Assembly: GCF_900890425.1 (NCBI RefSeq)
Contig: NZ_CAAHFG010000001.1
Span: 558,001-622,000 of the forward strand
Length of the DNA: 64,000 nucleotides
Direction of reading: 5' to 3'
Source of the DNA: Pontiella desulfatans
Lineage (GTDB): Bacteria > Verrucomicrobiota > Kiritimatiellia > Kiritimatiellales > Pontiellaceae
Shown: positions 1 through 9,678 of the stretch, piece after piece
Layout of the letters: each line of letters starts with the position of its first letter
Position numbering within the stretch: position 1 is the stretch's first letter
The notes under the pieces: generated by a model
The model's database searches: none
The model's input: only the letters and a program-made list of their open reading frames with translations
What the model was told of the DNA's origin: nothing
Translations under genes and position numbers: made by a program

Positions 1-210
1 GCCGAGGCTTCGCTCGAAATCCTCCCGGGCCAGCGCAACCTTGCCTTGCTGCAGGTAATGCGTTCCCCGTTCGTAATAATTCCACCAGTTGTGGTGGGTG
101 ATTTCTTCGGGGGCGTTGCCTGGAGGGGGCGCGGTGGTTTGGCATCCGGGAAGGGTGCACAGGAGGGCTAGAACGATGCAACCATGGACGCTATGTTTGA
201 TCCTTTTCAT
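1..210 (-). CDS. Lipoprotein, C-terminus cut by window edge
   Basis: Seventy codons on the minus strand begin at the ATG whose complement lies at 208-210 and run off the left edge, so the protein is incomplete. The N-terminus (MKRIKHS, then a hydrophobic stretch ending LCTLPGC) is a type II signal peptide with a lipobox-like cysteine at about residue 25, so the product is probably lipid-anchored. The mature part includes HHNWWNYYERGTHYLQQGKVALAREDFERSL, which has the look of the first helix pair of a TPR-type repeat (inference). Function unknown. Confidence 0.6.
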   Translation of the reverse strand, partial: MKRIKHSVHGCIVLALLCTLPGCQTTAPPPGNAPEEITHHNWWNYYERGTHYLQQGKVALAREDFERSLG

Positions 211-373
211 TGAATCCCGCTAATTTAAGGTATGCTAAATCCAGAAACCAACGCATACGCTACCTAGAATTGCGGGATTCATCTAGTACTTTTACCCAGA
301 TGTTGCTTTTGAAAAGGGCGTGGAAGTGGGGAATGGCTCCAGAAGACCCTGGAGCCATTTGGTCATGCCTTGA

Positions 374-766
374 TTATCCGAGCTCCGGGACATCCATCCA
401 CTTGCGTTCTTTCCAGCTTTGCATGCCGAGTTCGGCGAGCTGGACGCCCTTGGCGCCTTCCATCAGCGAATAGTTCCACGCTTCATCCAGCACGACGTGC
501 TTGATGAACATTTCCCATTGGATCTTGAAGGCGTTGTCGTAGTTGGTGTTGGCATCCACCGGTTCCAGCACCAAGTCGCCCAAATCAATCACATCGCCGG
601 GGGAAACGTTGGAGACCGCTGCGGGCAGGACGAGTTCAGGATAGCCCTCCTTGTTGACCAAAAGGCTCCAGTCCGAGTCGATCAGCCAGGTGTTGGTGGG
701 GAAGATGCCGCCGTCTCCGGTGGACCAATACTCTTTGTAGACGGCGTTTACAATTATGGAAAACAA
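374..766 (-). pseudogene. C-terminal remnant of a Gfo/Idh/MocA oxidoreductase
   Basis: The reading frame of about 130 codons matches only the last third of a Gfo/Idh/MocA-type dehydrogenase: a beta-strand-rich segment, then FKIQWEMFIKHVVLDEAW, LMEGAKGVQLAELGMQSW and KERKWMDVPEL, the usual C-terminal end of this family. The Rossmann NAD-binding half (about 250 residues), with the GxGxxG and EKP motifs seen in the complete paralogues of this window (13732-15105, 26905-28212, 31504-32805), is missing upstream. No convincing ribosome binding site precedes the first ATG. It is best read as a decayed gene. Confidence 0.65.
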
Positions 767-855
767 TAGCCGAACACCCTGATGCCATTAGGTTGAACGG
801 TCCCTTGGATTTTTTTTGGGTTGACGGAGAACCTCAGATGGCTGGTTCGCTTTGT

Positions 856-1086
856 TTATTTATCTAGTTTGCTAACAATCAGTTTTGTTTTCTTAACTAG
901 GAATACGCCAAATCCGAGTTGGATTGCCGGATGCAAAAGAGAGTAGAGGGCGGTTGAGAAAAGATGGCTTTCGAAACTTAACTTCGCAAGATTGATCACG
1001 GTAAGAGCTACAATGGATAGTGCTTTAACGAGTATATATACACCTAGTAACTTAAGTCCAACTTCGTATGTTTCTTGTTTGGTCAT
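856..1086 (-). CDS. Small hydrophobic protein, function unknown
   Basis: 76 residues. The ATG at 1084-1086 is chosen because an AAGGA box precedes it by about 7 bases; a longer start at 1128 would overlap the neighbouring gene and lacks such a box. The protein begins MTKQETYEVGLKLLGVYILV and has two hydrophobic stretches (about residues 8-33 and 40-65) with a lysine-rich tail, so it is probably a two-pass inner-membrane protein. It lies just downstream of the propeller gene on the same strand. I do not recognise a family. Confidence 0.5.
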   Translation of the reverse strand: MTKQETYEVGLKLLGVYILVKALSIVALTVINLAKLSFESHLFSTALYSLLHPAIQLGFGVFLVKKTKLIVSKLDK

Positions 1087-1121
1087 TTTTTTCCTTAGCG
1101 AACGATCAGCTAAGGTGCGGG

Positions 1122-2492
1122 TCACCACGTCGCCTTCAGCGACTTGTTCGCAGTTGATGTACTGTCGCTCGGTCCCAGAAGCTTTACCTCATGCAGGCAT
1201 AAACCGTACCGCCCTCCCGGAGGGTTGAAGTCCAGCTTTACGCCATTCCAGCCACGACTGAAGTTCGCGGAGTAACACAACCACAGAGTCCTCCCGTCTT
1301 CACTTACGAATTTGCTTGGAAAATTGAGGAAGTAAGCCTGGTCACCGAAGTCTTTCAAGTAGACGACCATCCTCCATGGACCCGTGAGCGTATCGGCTTC
1401 CAGGATGTATGAGTCCATCTTGGCTACGGTTGGCCAGCCGTCCGTGATGCACATCAGGTATTTCTTTAGCCCGGGTACCCAGGTGGCCGTGACACAACCC
1501 ATGTTGTTGTTCCACTCGATCAATGGCTTGATCTTCTCGAAATCACCGGTCCAGACAGGTTTGCCGTTCACGTCGTGCCCCCCGAAAAACTCATAAGCCT
1601 TGATGTCATTGATTGTTTCAGGGGACGGCTTGACGCGTGCCATGTAGACCTGATCGGCAGTAATCCAGCTCAGATTGGCGTGCGCAAAGTCCGTATCGCA
1701 ATCCTGTACTTCAAATCCTCCTCCCGTGGCGGGCTTGACACATGGACGCGGTTCAGGATCGTCCACCATTGCGCCCATGCCTAGCATGTAGGCCTTTCCA
1801 TCGGGTGAATGTTTCATGTTCTTGCCGAAATCCACAAAATGAGGTGCACCCATTTTTACCGGGCCGAGATGCACTTTCGGCTCGGGAAACAACGGCGTTT
1901 CGGGTGAGAGAGGTGAAGGCTCCCATGTCTTGCCCATATCCCGCGAGATCTGGAAACCCGGCATCGGCCCCAGGACCGGCCAATTCCAGGTGAATCCGTT
2001 GTGCTTGGTGCTTCCGGCTGGCCCAAGACAATAAGTGCCATAGTACCAGATACCGTTATGAACCAATGACCCCGCGGGGTAACGCCCTTTGTAAGGCTCG
2101 GCGCTGGCAGCTTTTGGAGGAGATGTATTCTTGATGATTAATCTGAGTGGATCATCACCAATCATCATTCCGTGGCCCGTATGTGCCTTCTTACCGTCAT
2201 ACCCGGACTTGCAAGAGACTCCATCGGTTTTTCCGTCAGTCCATGGAGAATACAGATTGCCATCACTTGCCCAGGATGGGTACCATGTGTCACCACAGTG
2301 ATAATCACTATGGCGACCAGTGAAGAAGATCGCCGTCAACGTTTGCGATCTCTCAAACGGGCAGTCGTCAGGAACTTCAGATTTCCATGTGAATCCGTTA
2401 TCAGCGTCAGTTGGTGTGTTCTTGTCGCTGGCAGCTGAAACGCCGACCGTTATTAATACAAACACGAAGAACAGTGATAGATGTCGTATCAT
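1122..2492 (-). CDS. Secreted beta-propeller protein (GH43/DUF4185-like)
   Basis: 456 residues with a clear signal peptide (MIRHLSLFFVFVLITVGVSA). The ATG has an AAAGGG box at good distance. The mature protein has repeated strand patterns of a five-bladed propeller such as NGIWYYGTYCL, GFQISRDMGKTWEPS, AYMLGMG, KYLMCITDG and LWLCYSANFS, the type of alternation seen in GH43-like and DUF4185 proteins. I infer an extracellular glycan-binding or glycan-cleaving role; the exact family and the catalytic acids are not certain. A TTGGATAGGC sequence lies about 170 bases upstream on the coding strand and resembles a motif found before three other loci here. Confidence 0.6.
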   Translation of the reverse strand: MIRHLSLFFVFVLITVGVSAASDKNTPTDADNGFTWKSEVPDDCPFERSQTLTAIFFTGRHSDYHCGDTWYPSWASDGNLYSPWTDGKTDGVSCKSGYDGKKAHTGHGMMIGDDPLRLIIKNTSPPKAASAEPYKGRYPAGSLVHNGIWYYGTYCLGPAGSTKHNGFTWNWPVLGPMPGFQISRDMGKTWEPSPLSPETPLFPEPKVHLGPVKMGAPHFVDFGKNMKHSPDGKAYMLGMGAMVDDPEPRPCVKPATGGGFEVQDCDTDFAHANLSWITADQVYMARVKPSPETINDIKAYEFFGGHDVNGKPVWTGDFEKIKPLIEWNNNMGCVTATWVPGLKKYLMCITDGWPTVAKMDSYILEADTLTGPWRMVVYLKDFGDQAYFLNFPSKFVSEDGRTLWLCYSANFSRGWNGVKLDFNPPGGRYGLCLHEVKLLGPSDSTSTANKSLKATW

Positions 2493-2708
2493 CAGGTATC
2501 CCTTTCATTGCAGACCTTATGGCTGAAGTTGATGAAACGTGCCTTCGGCACTAATTTTCATGCGAAATTATTTGCGCTTCGCTTCAGGAGCCTCGGTCGG
2601 TTTTTCCTGTTAAAGTTAGAGGCGTGCCCGATGGTTTATCGCGGGCTGCTCTTCCGAAGAAGAGCCTATCCAACATTGAATACTCACATTCAACCCAAAG
2701 GACGCGCC
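2493..2708. other. Intergenic region with short hairpins
   Basis: No gene is supported. The stretch has two short perfect hairpins, CGTGCCTTCGGCACT (near 2539) and GCTCTTCCGAAGAAGAGC (2648-2665), and directly after it the minus-strand TTGGATAGGC sequence (2664-2673). It separates the propeller gene from the IS110 remnant and probably holds the left end of that element. Confidence 0.4.
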
Positions 2709-2822
2709 ATGAAGAAACTATACATCGGAATCGACGTTCACAAAGACTCAATTGTTGTTGCGCTTGCTTTTTCCGACCAAGCAGAGCCGACGCTTTTGGG
2801 AAAGGTGTCGGCCGACCTCTTC
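2709..2822 (+). pseudogene. N-terminal fragment of an IS110-family transposase
   Basis: The frame begins MKKLYIGIDVHKDSIVVALA, the RuvC-like DEDD start of IS110-family transposases (GIDVHKD carries the first catalytic Asp). After about 37 residues the similarity stops where a GC-rich repeat mosaic begins, so at least 300 residues are missing. It is unrelated in detail to the complete IS110-type gene at 45420-46475 (GIDLHTRQ). Non-functional remnant. Confidence 0.75.
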
Positions 2823-3075
2823 CCAACGCCTGCGATGCCTTGCTGGAGGGGCGCACGCCGTGCGCCCGGGCGGACGGCGTCTGCCCCTCCACGGGCGGCT
2901 CGGATGGAACCTCGCCCTCCACGCAGGGGGCTTAAGATTCATGAAGAGCCTGGCGGTAGTCTTTGTGCTATGCGCGCAATTGCTTCTCAATTGTGTGGCC
3001 AACAAAACCGTCCGCACCGGTTTTTAAAGCGGCGTGGCCTTTCCGTTCCCGCCGCACCAGGGCGGCTGTGCCGCA
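2822..3075 (-). repeat. GC-rich repeat mosaic, inverted relative to 39.2-40.3 kb
   Basis: This block carries, in reverse orientation, the same modules as 39229-40325. One is a strongly palindromic GGAGGGGCGCACGCCGTGCG-type segment followed by the complement of 'aaggcatcgcaggcgttggg'. Next is a segment with CAATTGCTTCTCAATTGTG and TGAAGAGCCTGGCGG. Last is AACCGGTTTTTAAAGCGGCG-like sequence (near 3020). The mosaic truncates the IS110 fragment. It has no coding role that I can support. Confidence 0.7.
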
Positions 3076-3144
3076 AACGATCCGGCGGGGGAAGAGGGTA
3101 TGGCTGTTGCCAAACGGGACGCATTGGGATACATCTAATCGATC

Positions 3145-5358
3145 ATGATTGCTCTTAAATGCAGGATACGCTTTGCCGTGCCGGTTTTGCTGGCCGTGTT
3201 GATTTCCGGGACGGCGTTTGCCCGTGCGCCGATCACGAGCATTGCGGCTGTTCGCGACCTGGCGCCGGAAATGGCGGAAAAGGGGCAGCCTGTGCGGGTT
3301 GAAGGCCAGGTTCTTTGGGTGCATCCGACGGGCAATGGATTTTTTTTGCGCGGGGGCGAGGTCAGCATTTATGTTCGGCAACCCAGGGGCGGCCCTGCCT
3401 ATTCTAGGTTTTCGCCGGGGGAGATGGTTCGTGTTGAGGGGGTCTCGAACAAGGGGTTCTTTTCTCCCTCGATCTATGCGGACTCGGTGGAGTTGGTTGG
3501 GAGCGAACCTTTGCCGGAGGCGCGCCCGTTCCACGATTTTGAATTTTTTTCGGCGACGATCGATTGCGATTGGGTCTGGGTTGCGGGCCGGATTGTTTCC
3601 ATGCGTGTTTATTCCGGAGGCACGGGCGGGGAAAACATTACGCTGGCGGTGCAGCACAACAATAGCATGCTGGATGTCCAGATTCCCCAGACGGAGGGGG
3701 CCGAGGAAAAGGTGGCGGAACTCATGTTCAGCCGGATTCGGTTCAATGCCGTGGCCGGCACCCAGTTCAACATGAATCGCCAGGTGGTGGGCCGTACTTT
3801 TTTTGTGAACTCGGTGGACGACTTTGAGGTGATCGACGACTACAAGCCGCGAAAGGGGCTTCGGGTGCTGCCGATCCATGAATTGATGCGCAGCGGGGAA
3901 AACGACCGGCTGCCGGTGGGGACGCACGGATTGGTTTCGCATGTGGAGGGGAAGCATATCTATCTGCGTGGCGAGGAGGCCTGCATCAAGGTCACCGCCC
4001 GCGCCGTTCCGGATGTGGTGGTTGGCGACTATGTGGAGCTTGAGGGCTTTGTGCGCCCGTTGCCGATTAGTCCGGAATTCCTGGCGCGCGAGGTGCGGGT
4101 TGTCGGGCATCGGGAGCCTCCGCTTCCGGTGGCCATGGAGGTGGACGAGGCGCTGCGGCACAAGTGGGATTATTTCCCGGCGACGGATTTGAACCAGGAG
4201 CTGGTCGAGATCGAAGCCCTGCTGGTGGATGTGGGGGAATCGTTTGGCTTGTCGACGGGGGAGCGGGAGCGCACGTTGCTGTGCCGGCACAACACCTATT
4301 TGTTCGAGGCCAAGCTGCCGGCCCATGTTGAAATCGAGGGTGGGCTGAAGCCCGGGGCCACCCTGCGGCTGACGGGCATCTGTAACCTGACGCGCAGCGA
4401 GGAACGGCGGTGGCGGCTCTACATCGATTGGTTCTGGATCCAGCTGCGCGGTGCGGGCGATGTTGAAATCCTAGTGCCCGCCCCGTGGTGGACGGCCGCC
4501 CGGTTGCTATGGGTGCTGGGCATTGGCCTGGGGGTTCTGGCGCTGGCGCTGGTTTGGGTGGGGTTGCTGCACCGAACGGTTGAAAAGCAAACGGGCATCA
4601 TCGGCGACAAGATCGAGCGCGAAGCGATTCTCGACGAACGCCAGCGGATTGCGCGCGAGCTACACGACAACCTGGAGCAGGGGCTGGCCGGGATGGCGAT
4701 CCAGCTGCGCGGGAGCCAGCGCCTGCTGGAGCTCAATATGAAACGCCGGCTCGAGTCGATCGCGTGCGCACTCCGGTTGGCGGGCGGCAATACGGAGCTG
4801 AAGAACCATTTGGAGGGTGCGGCAACCGAAGTGGAGCAGGATGCGGCGAAAAACCGGCGGGCGATCGAGGTGGTGCAGGGGATGCTGGCGCACTGCAGCG
4901 AGGAGTCGCGCTCGTCCATCCTCGATCTGCGCGGGGGATTGCTGGAGCGGATGGATCTGCCGGCGGCCCTGCGCGCGGCGCTCGAACCCTTGGCCGAAGA
5001 GTGCGGCGCCCGGTTGGTGGTTTCGGTGGAAGGCGAGCCGCGCCGCCTGAAAAAGGTGGCCGAACGCAACCTGCTGTTGATTGCCAAGGAGGCGGCAACC
5101 AATGCGGCGCGCCATGCCAAGCCCTCGACCCTATCGGTTGAGCTGGTCTTTGCGGACGACGTCCTCTCCTTAAGGATAGTTGATGACGGCCAGGGGTTTG
5201 CGGTAGACCATCTGCCCAAGGCGGGGCGGTTCGGCCTGCAGGGCATGCACGAGAGGATCAACCAATTAAACGGTTCCATACAGATCAAGAGCGCGCTGGA
5301 CAAGGGGACGGCCGTTGGGTTGAATATCCCTTCAACCAAGGAATGGGAACTGGATTGA
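3145..5358 (+). CDS. Membrane sensor histidine kinase (HisKA_3 type)
   Basis: 737 residues. Signal peptide (about 1-27), then a long periplasmic part of about 420 residues whose segments ([40 protein letters not shown] and similar) look like repeated OB-fold-like barrels (inference). One transmembrane helix lies at about 454-476 ([20 protein letters not shown]). A HisKA_3 dimerisation box, [20 protein letters not shown], has the phospho-acceptor His at about 507. A C-terminal HATPase domain follows with N-box [17 protein letters not shown] and G-boxes DDGQGF and [12 protein letters not shown]. It would phosphorylate the regulator whose start codon overlaps its stop codon (TGATG). The start is preceded by repeat DNA and has no clear ribosome binding site. 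Confidence 0.9.
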   Translation: MIALKCRIRFAVPVLLAVLISGTAFARAPITSIAAVRDLAPEMAEKGQPVRVEGQVLWVHPTGNGFFLRGGEVSIYVRQPRGGPAYSRFSPGEMVRVEGVSNKGFFSPSIYADSVELVGSEPLPEARPFHDFEFFSATIDCDWVWVAGRIVSMRVYSGGTGGENITLAVQHNNSMLDVQIPQTEGAEEKVAELMFSRIRFNAVAGTQFNMNRQVVGRTFFVNSVDDFEVIDDYKPRKGLRVLPIHELMRSGENDRLPVGTHGLVSHVEGKHIYLRGEEACIKVTARAVPDVVVGDYVELEGFVRPLPISPEFLAREVRVVGHREPPLPVAMEVDEALRHKWDYFPATDLNQELVEIEALLVDVGESFGLSTGERERTLLCRHNTYLFEAKLPAHVEIEGGLKPGATLRLTGICNLTRSEERRWRLYIDWFWIQLRGAGDVEILVPAPWWTAARLLWVLGIGLGVLALALVWVGLLHRTVEKQTGIIGDKIEREAILDERQRIARELHDNLEQGLAGMAIQLRGSQRLLELNMKRRLESIACALRLAGGNTELKNHLEGAATEVEQDAAKNRRAIEVVQGMLAHCSEESRSSILDLRGGLLERMDLPAALRAALEPLAEECGARLVVSVEGEPRRLKKVAERNLLLIAKEAATNAARHAKPSTLSVELVFADDVLSLRIVDDGQGFAVDHLPKAGRFGLQGMHERINQLNGSIQIKSALDKGTAVGLNIPSTKEWELD

Positions 5359-5999
5359 TGGCCAAGGGGAAAACAACGACGGTGTTGGTGGTGGACGACA
5401 ACGCCCTGCTGCGGCTGGGGCTGACGGAAACCATTTCGATTGAACCGGGCCTTGAACCGGTGGGGGCGGCGGCGAACAGCGAGGAGGCGTTGCGGCTGGT
5501 TCGCAAGCTCAAGCCGGACGTCGTTACGATGGACTACCAGATGCCCGGCGAAAGCGGGATCGAATGCACCCGCAAGATCCTGGCCGAATTCCCGGAAACG
5601 AAAGTGGTGCTGCTCTCCGTGTTCGACTCGGAAGAGGATATCTGGAAGGCGGTGCAGGCCGGCGTGAAGGGCTATCTCACCAAAAAAGCCGGCGAGGTGG
5701 AGGACGTGCTCGAGGCCATTCAGGAGATCGCGGCGGGGGGAACCTATTTCCCGGCGGGCATTGCCCAGAAGCTCGAACGCCGCCGCGGCAAGGAAAGCCT
5801 CACGCCCCGCGAAATGCAGGTGCTGACCGAGCTGGCCAATGGCTTGAGCAACAAGGAGATTGCCGAAGTGCTCAAGATCTCGATGCCCACGGTGAAGCTG
5901 CATATTGTTAACCTTCGCGAAAAACTCGATGCCGCCGACCGCACCCAGGCGGTTGTCCATGCGTTCAAGCGGGGCATCCTTCATCTGAATTCCCAATAA
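5358..5999 (+). CDS. NarL/LuxR-type response regulator
   Basis: 213 residues. The ATG at 5358 is used because it overlaps the kinase stop codon in TGATG; an in-frame ATG at 5343 would lie inside the kinase gene. Receiver domain at about 1-125 with the acidic pair D13-D14, phospho-acceptor D59 ([13 protein letters not shown]) and conserved lysine in GYLTKKA. The LuxR/GerE helix-turn-helix is at about 148-205 ([20 protein letters not shown], then [13 protein letters not shown]). It forms a two-component pair with the kinase. Its targets are unknown, but a GGATAGGT palindrome lies 50 bases downstream, before the next secreted-protein gene. Confidence 0.93.
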   Translation: MAKGKTTTVLVVDDNALLRLGLTETISIEPGLEPVGAAANSEEALRLVRKLKPDVVTMDYQMPGESGIECTRKILAEFPETKVVLLSVFDSEEDIWKAVQAGVKGYLTKKAGEVEDVLEAIQEIAAGGTYFPAGIAQKLERRRGKESLTPREMQVLTELANGLSNKEIAEVLKISMPTVKLHIVNLREKLDAADRTQAVVHAFKRGILHLNSQ

Positions 6000-6040
6000 T
6001 ACGCCCCAATAGCCGGGGATTTTCGCCTAAACGCCCGTCT

Positions 6041-6056
6041 ATCCTAATGGATAGGT
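6041..6056 (+). promoter_or_regulatory. Palindromic GGATAGGT site, possible operator
   Basis: Perfect palindrome CTATCC-TAAT-GGATAG with a following GT, 106 bases before the start codon of the 1129-residue secreted protein. Related GATAGGT sites stand at 13492-13507 and 33826-33841, each upstream of another glycan locus. Regulatory function is inference. Confidence 0.45.
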
Positions 6057-6161
6057 TGGCGTTCTCATTGGGTCTGTTATACCTCATCATGTTAACTGTC
6101 TCGTTAGGAGGCGCCGGTGAGTCCGGGGTTGCGCGGCAGGCTTGACGCAGGAGGAAATAAG

Positions 6162-9100
6162 ATGAGGAAACAAACCCGATCCCTAATGGTGCTGGCGGGC
6201 TTGGCCGTAGCGGCCCAGGGGCAAACGATATTCGAGCGTTCCGCCGGGAGTTATACCGGCGGGCAGGAGCTTGCGGGGCAGAACAACTGGACGCAGCTGC
6301 TCAACCACGACACCAACGGGGTGCCGGTTGTCTCGAACCAACTCGGCGGGGTGACGTTCAGCGTGGATAACAGTGCCTGGTTGATAAACGACGCGGCCAG
6401 CGACAACGCCTTCTTGGTGGAAACCAACGGCAGCTATGTCTATCTGGATGAAGTATCCGCCGGCAACGAGCTCTACAGCGAGTGGACGGGGACGATGGAC
6501 TTCAGCTTCAGCTTTCCGGCAGCCACCTATGCGGCCGGAGAACTGCCGAATGCCAACTTTTTCACCATAGGGTTGACCGATTCCACCACGAACGGCTTGA
6601 GCGAGTTCCAGCAAGACGATGTCTGCATGTTCCTGCGCTACCGGGCCAACAACCGCCTCGATATGCAGTTGCAAACCGAGCAGGACGCCGACCTCAGAAT
6701 TTTCCAGACGCCTTCCGATGCAACCACCTATGCCGAGCCTGCCGTTCTTCTTGGGATGAATCCGCAAACCGGAGACTGCCAGTCGGACGAACTCCGTTTA
6801 ACCTGGACGATTCGCAAATCCACCGACGGAGCCTATTCCGCCTGGGGCAGCGTCTCGAATCTTAGTAGCGGGGTGTGGATCGATGATATCCGCACGAACG
6901 GCCTTGGTGGCAACGTGGTTTCCACGGCCGGGAAAGATAAATCCGCGGCGGTCTATGCTTCGTCCAGTCCGGTCTTGGCCATGGGGCGCCTGGGCAGTGC
7001 CTACCAGGAACCGTTTACGGTCGCCGGCAACGGCTTGGTCGATATGGATATCAACGATCTGACCGTCGTGAAATCCATTGTTGCCCCCGCGCTGACGGCT
7101 CCGGCAAACGGTTCCGCCGTTGCCTACGATTCGCAGGTTACCATCAGCTGGGAAGCCGCGGCGGAAGCCACGGGCTATGAGGTGTTCCGGGCCACGGCCA
7201 GCGGTGGCTATGCCGCGGCATTCACCAACCTGGCCGGCCTTTCGGTGGTGGATGCGGGGCTGGCCAACGGCACGGACTATTTCTACGTGGTTCAAGCGGT
7301 CTATCCGGGTTTCCCGAACTCGACCAACTCCACGGAAGTTTCCGCCACGCCGGTTGCCATCTTCACCGGCGGCCTCATCGACACCTCCTTTACTTCCGCC
7401 GAGGGCTATTCCAATGGCGACCTCGCCGGCCAGCAGGGCTGGGAAGCGGCAACCGGAACCGATCCCAACGCCTTCAACATCACCAACGCCACCACAACCG
7501 GCGAGGCCTCGACCCTCGGAAACGGGTTCGGGAACACCAACTATATCGGCAACGCGGTTTATCTCGATAAGCTGATGGACAACCTGGCCGACGATACCCT
7601 GGAAGGTTCCATGGAGTTCCAGGTGCAGACCTATCTGGCCGACGGGCAGACCGTTGCAACGCTGCTGAACGCCGACATCCTGTCGTTCGGGCTCACGTCC
7701 GACGCAAACAGCGCGCACGTTGCGTGGGACGGCGACAAGGCCTTGATGCTGGTGCGCCTGGTGGCCGATGGCAACATCGCCGTGCTCTTCACCACGGAAA
7801 ACTCCGATGCATCGACGAAGCTGGCGGAGCTCCAGCGCGAAGACCTCGGCTGGGATCCCGAAGACGAAGACGCGGACGGCGTGACGACCGACGACCTCGT
7901 CTCGGAAACCATCACCCTCGACTGGAGCATCCGCAAAACCCGCGAGTCGGGGGTCTACCAGGCCAAGGCCACGCTCGGTTCCTCGACGGCCACCAACACG
8001 AGCCTCGCCTACTACACCTCCACGAAGCAAGACATGTACGACAGCGCGGCTTCCAGGTTCACGCTGGGGCACTACCGCAACGCGTGGAAGACCAACGGCA
8101 CCCTCACGAACAAGGCGGACGTGGTTCTCGAGGCCCTCAGCCTGACGCACACCAACTATCCGCCGGAAGTCACCGCTCCGGAGGGGGTGACCACGCTAGG
8201 CGGGGATCGAAGCGTTACCGTCAGCTGGCCGTCCACCCTGGAGGCAACCAGCTACGACGTGCTGTTTGCCGAACAGTCCGGTGGTTCGCAGCGTGTGATC
8301 GCCAGTGTGTCCGACCAGACCTATTTCGACTCGCCGCGCTTTAACGGCGTAACCAACTGGTACACGGTTCGCGCAAACTTCGATGCCGGATCCGCGGACT
8401 CCGCGGAAGTGCCCGGCGTGCCGTTTGCCTCGATCAAGCAGATCGATTGGTTCGGCGACCAAACCGGCGGCAAGGACAATATCTCGACGGGGCAGTTCGG
8501 GCTGGACCAGACGACCGGCCTGTCGACGAACGGCGGCATGATGTTCCTCGACTACACCTCGGCGCCCCTGCTTTCGGGTTCGGTGAATGCCAAGTATGTC
8601 AATGTGCCGCTCTATGCCATCGTGCAGAACAACACGGTGGGGCCGGACATCTCCAACGGGAAGGGGGCGGCCGGCCTCGAGGTCCAGACCAAGACATCCA
8701 ACGGACTGGCCAGCGACGACCTGGATCTCTGGGCGAACGGTTCGGCAATGAACCTGCTGGCCTACATCCAGACGGCCGACTGGTCCGATGCGGAGGCGAC
8801 GGTGGACATTACCACCGACACCCATTCCGTATCGCTGGCCAACAAGCTGAATACGGGAACCCTGCGCTTGGCGATCCGCAACAACGGGCTGTGGTATGCG
8901 CACGAAACCGCGGTTGCGAACGGAACCCAGAACATTCCCGCAGGCCGACTCGATGTGGCCAACCTCTACGACGAAAATTGGGCGGCGATCGGTGCGGCCG
9001 GCGTGGTGGATCCGGGGACGCTGCTGGCCGATCCGGGCGCGTTCGACAAAACCCACAACGACTCGTTCACGGCCGTGGACGCCATCGGCTGGTTGTATGT

Positions 9101-9551
9101 CGGCGCAACCGGTAGCCGCATGAAGGTTTACGAGCTGTCCTACAGTTCATCGGGATCGGTTCCGTCGGTCGATTACTGGGCGGGCGAAAACGGGGTCACG
9201 AACCTCAACGAGGACATCGATGGCGACCTGCTCTCGAACCTGAAGGAATATGCCTTTGGCGGCGATCCGAACAACGGCGCCGATGTGGGTACGCTGCCAA
9301 GCTTCACGGCGGCCAACCTGGATGGAGTCGATGGCTTCGTGGTGGTTCACGTCGAGCTGCGCGATCCGGCGCCGGGCGTCGGCTACTCGCTGGAACGAAC
9401 GCTGAACCTGGCCATCCCGTCGTGGGCGGACGATCCGGCCGCGGAAGAACTCGGTACGGAGAACATCGACTATTACTTCAAGGCGGTCACGAACTTCATT
9501 CCGGCCGACGCCGCCGCGAAGTTCCTCGATCTGAAGGTCAACGAACTATAG
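6162..9551 (+). CDS. Giant secreted protein with FN3-like and LamG-like domains
   Basis: 1129 residues. Start at ATG 6162 (MRKQTRSLMVLAGLAVAAQG, signal peptide) with an AGGAGG box; an earlier in-frame start lacks one. Three related beta-sandwich segments (about 22-300, 400-660 and 770-960, opening IFERSAGSYTGGQ, IDTSFTSAEGYSNG and IDWFGDQTGGKDN) alternate with two fibronectin-III-like segments (VTISWEAAAEATGYEVFRA and VTVSWPSTLEATSYDVLFA). The end carries a calcium-binding-like turn, DIDGDLLSNLKEYAFGGDPN, and a final beta module ending FLDLKVNEL, shared with other large proteins here. Probably a cell-surface or extracellular glycan-binding protein. No catalytic domain is recognised. Confidence 0.75.
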   Translation: MRKQTRSLMVLAGLAVAAQGQTIFERSAGSYTGGQELAGQNNWTQLLNHDTNGVPVVSNQLGGVTFSVDNSAWLINDAASDNAFLVETNGSYVYLDEVSAGNELYSEWTGTMDFSFSFPAATYAAGELPNANFFTIGLTDSTTNGLSEFQQDDVCMFLRYRANNRLDMQLQTEQDADLRIFQTPSDATTYAEPAVLLGMNPQTGDCQSDELRLTWTIRKSTDGAYSAWGSVSNLSSGVWIDDIRTNGLGGNVVSTAGKDKSAAVYASSSPVLAMGRLGSAYQEPFTVAGNGLVDMDINDLTVVKSIVAPALTAPANGSAVAYDSQVTISWEAAAEATGYEVFRATASGGYAAAFTNLAGLSVVDAGLANGTDYFYVVQAVYPGFPNSTNSTEVSATPVAIFTGGLIDTSFTSAEGYSNGDLAGQQGWEAATGTDPNAFNITNATTTGEASTLGNGFGNTNYIGNAVYLDKLMDNLADDTLEGSMEFQVQTYLADGQTVATLLNADILSFGLTSDANSAHVAWDGDKALMLVRLVADGNIAVLFTTENSDASTKLAELQREDLGWDPEDEDADGVTTDDLVSETITLDWSIRKTRESGVYQAKATLGSSTATNTSLAYYTSTKQDMYDSAASRFTLGHYRNAWKTNGTLTNKADVVLEALSLTHTNYPPEVTAPEGVTTLGGDRSVTVSWPSTLEATSYDVLFAEQSGGSQRVIASVSDQTYFDSPRFNGVTNWYTVRANFDAGSADSAEVPGVPFASIKQIDWFGDQTGGKDNISTGQFGLDQTTGLSTNGGMMFLDYTSAPLLSGSVNAKYVNVPLYAIVQNNTVGPDISNGKGAAGLEVQTKTSNGLASDDLDLWANGSAMNLLAYIQTADWSDAEATVDITTDTHSVSLANKLNTGTLRLAIRNNGLWYAHETAVANGTQNIPAGRLDVANLYDENWAAIGAAGVVDPGTLLADPGAFDKTHNDSFTAVDAIGWLYVGATGSRMKVYELSYSSSGSVPSVDYWAGENGVTNLNEDIDGDLLSNLKEYAFGGDPNNGADVGTLPSFTAANLDGVDGFVVVHVELRDPAPGVGYSLERTLNLAIPSWADDPAAEELGTENIDYYFKAVTNFIPADAAAKFLDLKVNEL

Positions 9552-9557
9552 GGAAAA

Positions 9558-9585
9558 CAACCCGCGCCCCCGTGGCGCGGGGTTG
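9558..9585 (+). terminator. GC-rich hairpin after the 1129-residue protein gene
   Basis: CAACCCGCGCC pairs with GGCGCGGGGTTG around a CCCGT loop, seven bases after the stop codon. It lacks a following T-run, so it may be a Rho-assisted terminator or an mRNA-stabilising hairpin. Confidence 0.5.
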
Positions 9586-9600
9586 AAGTTAGGAGAACCA

Positions 9601-9678
9601 ATGAAAAAAAGAGACGTAGCCATGGTGTTGCTGTTGAGCGCCGGGCCTGTTTTGGCGGGGGTTTCCTGTTATCCTTAA
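9601..9678 (+). pseudogene. Signal-peptide stub of a lost gene
   Basis: A good ribosome binding site (TTAGGAG) precedes ATG 9601 and 25 codons that read MKKRDVAMVLLLSAGPVLAG, a classical signal peptide, then VSCYP and a stop. The stop codon TAA belongs to the CCTTAA that begins the dispersed repeat at 9673. The stub therefore seems to be the 5' end of a secreted-protein gene cut off by repeat insertion; the body of the gene is absent. Confidence 0.6.

Noticed and set aside
2968-4326. Long minus-strand open frame (about 450 codons) opposite the kinase gene
   Set aside because: It is antisense to a well-supported histidine kinase, is rich in Arg, His and Pro as expected from the shadow of a GC-rich gene, and has no recognisable motif.
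6117-6161. Upstream in-frame start giving a 15-residue extension of the 1129-residue protein
   Set aside because: The extension would precede a clear signal peptide and has no ribosome binding site, whereas ATG 6162 has AGGAGG.
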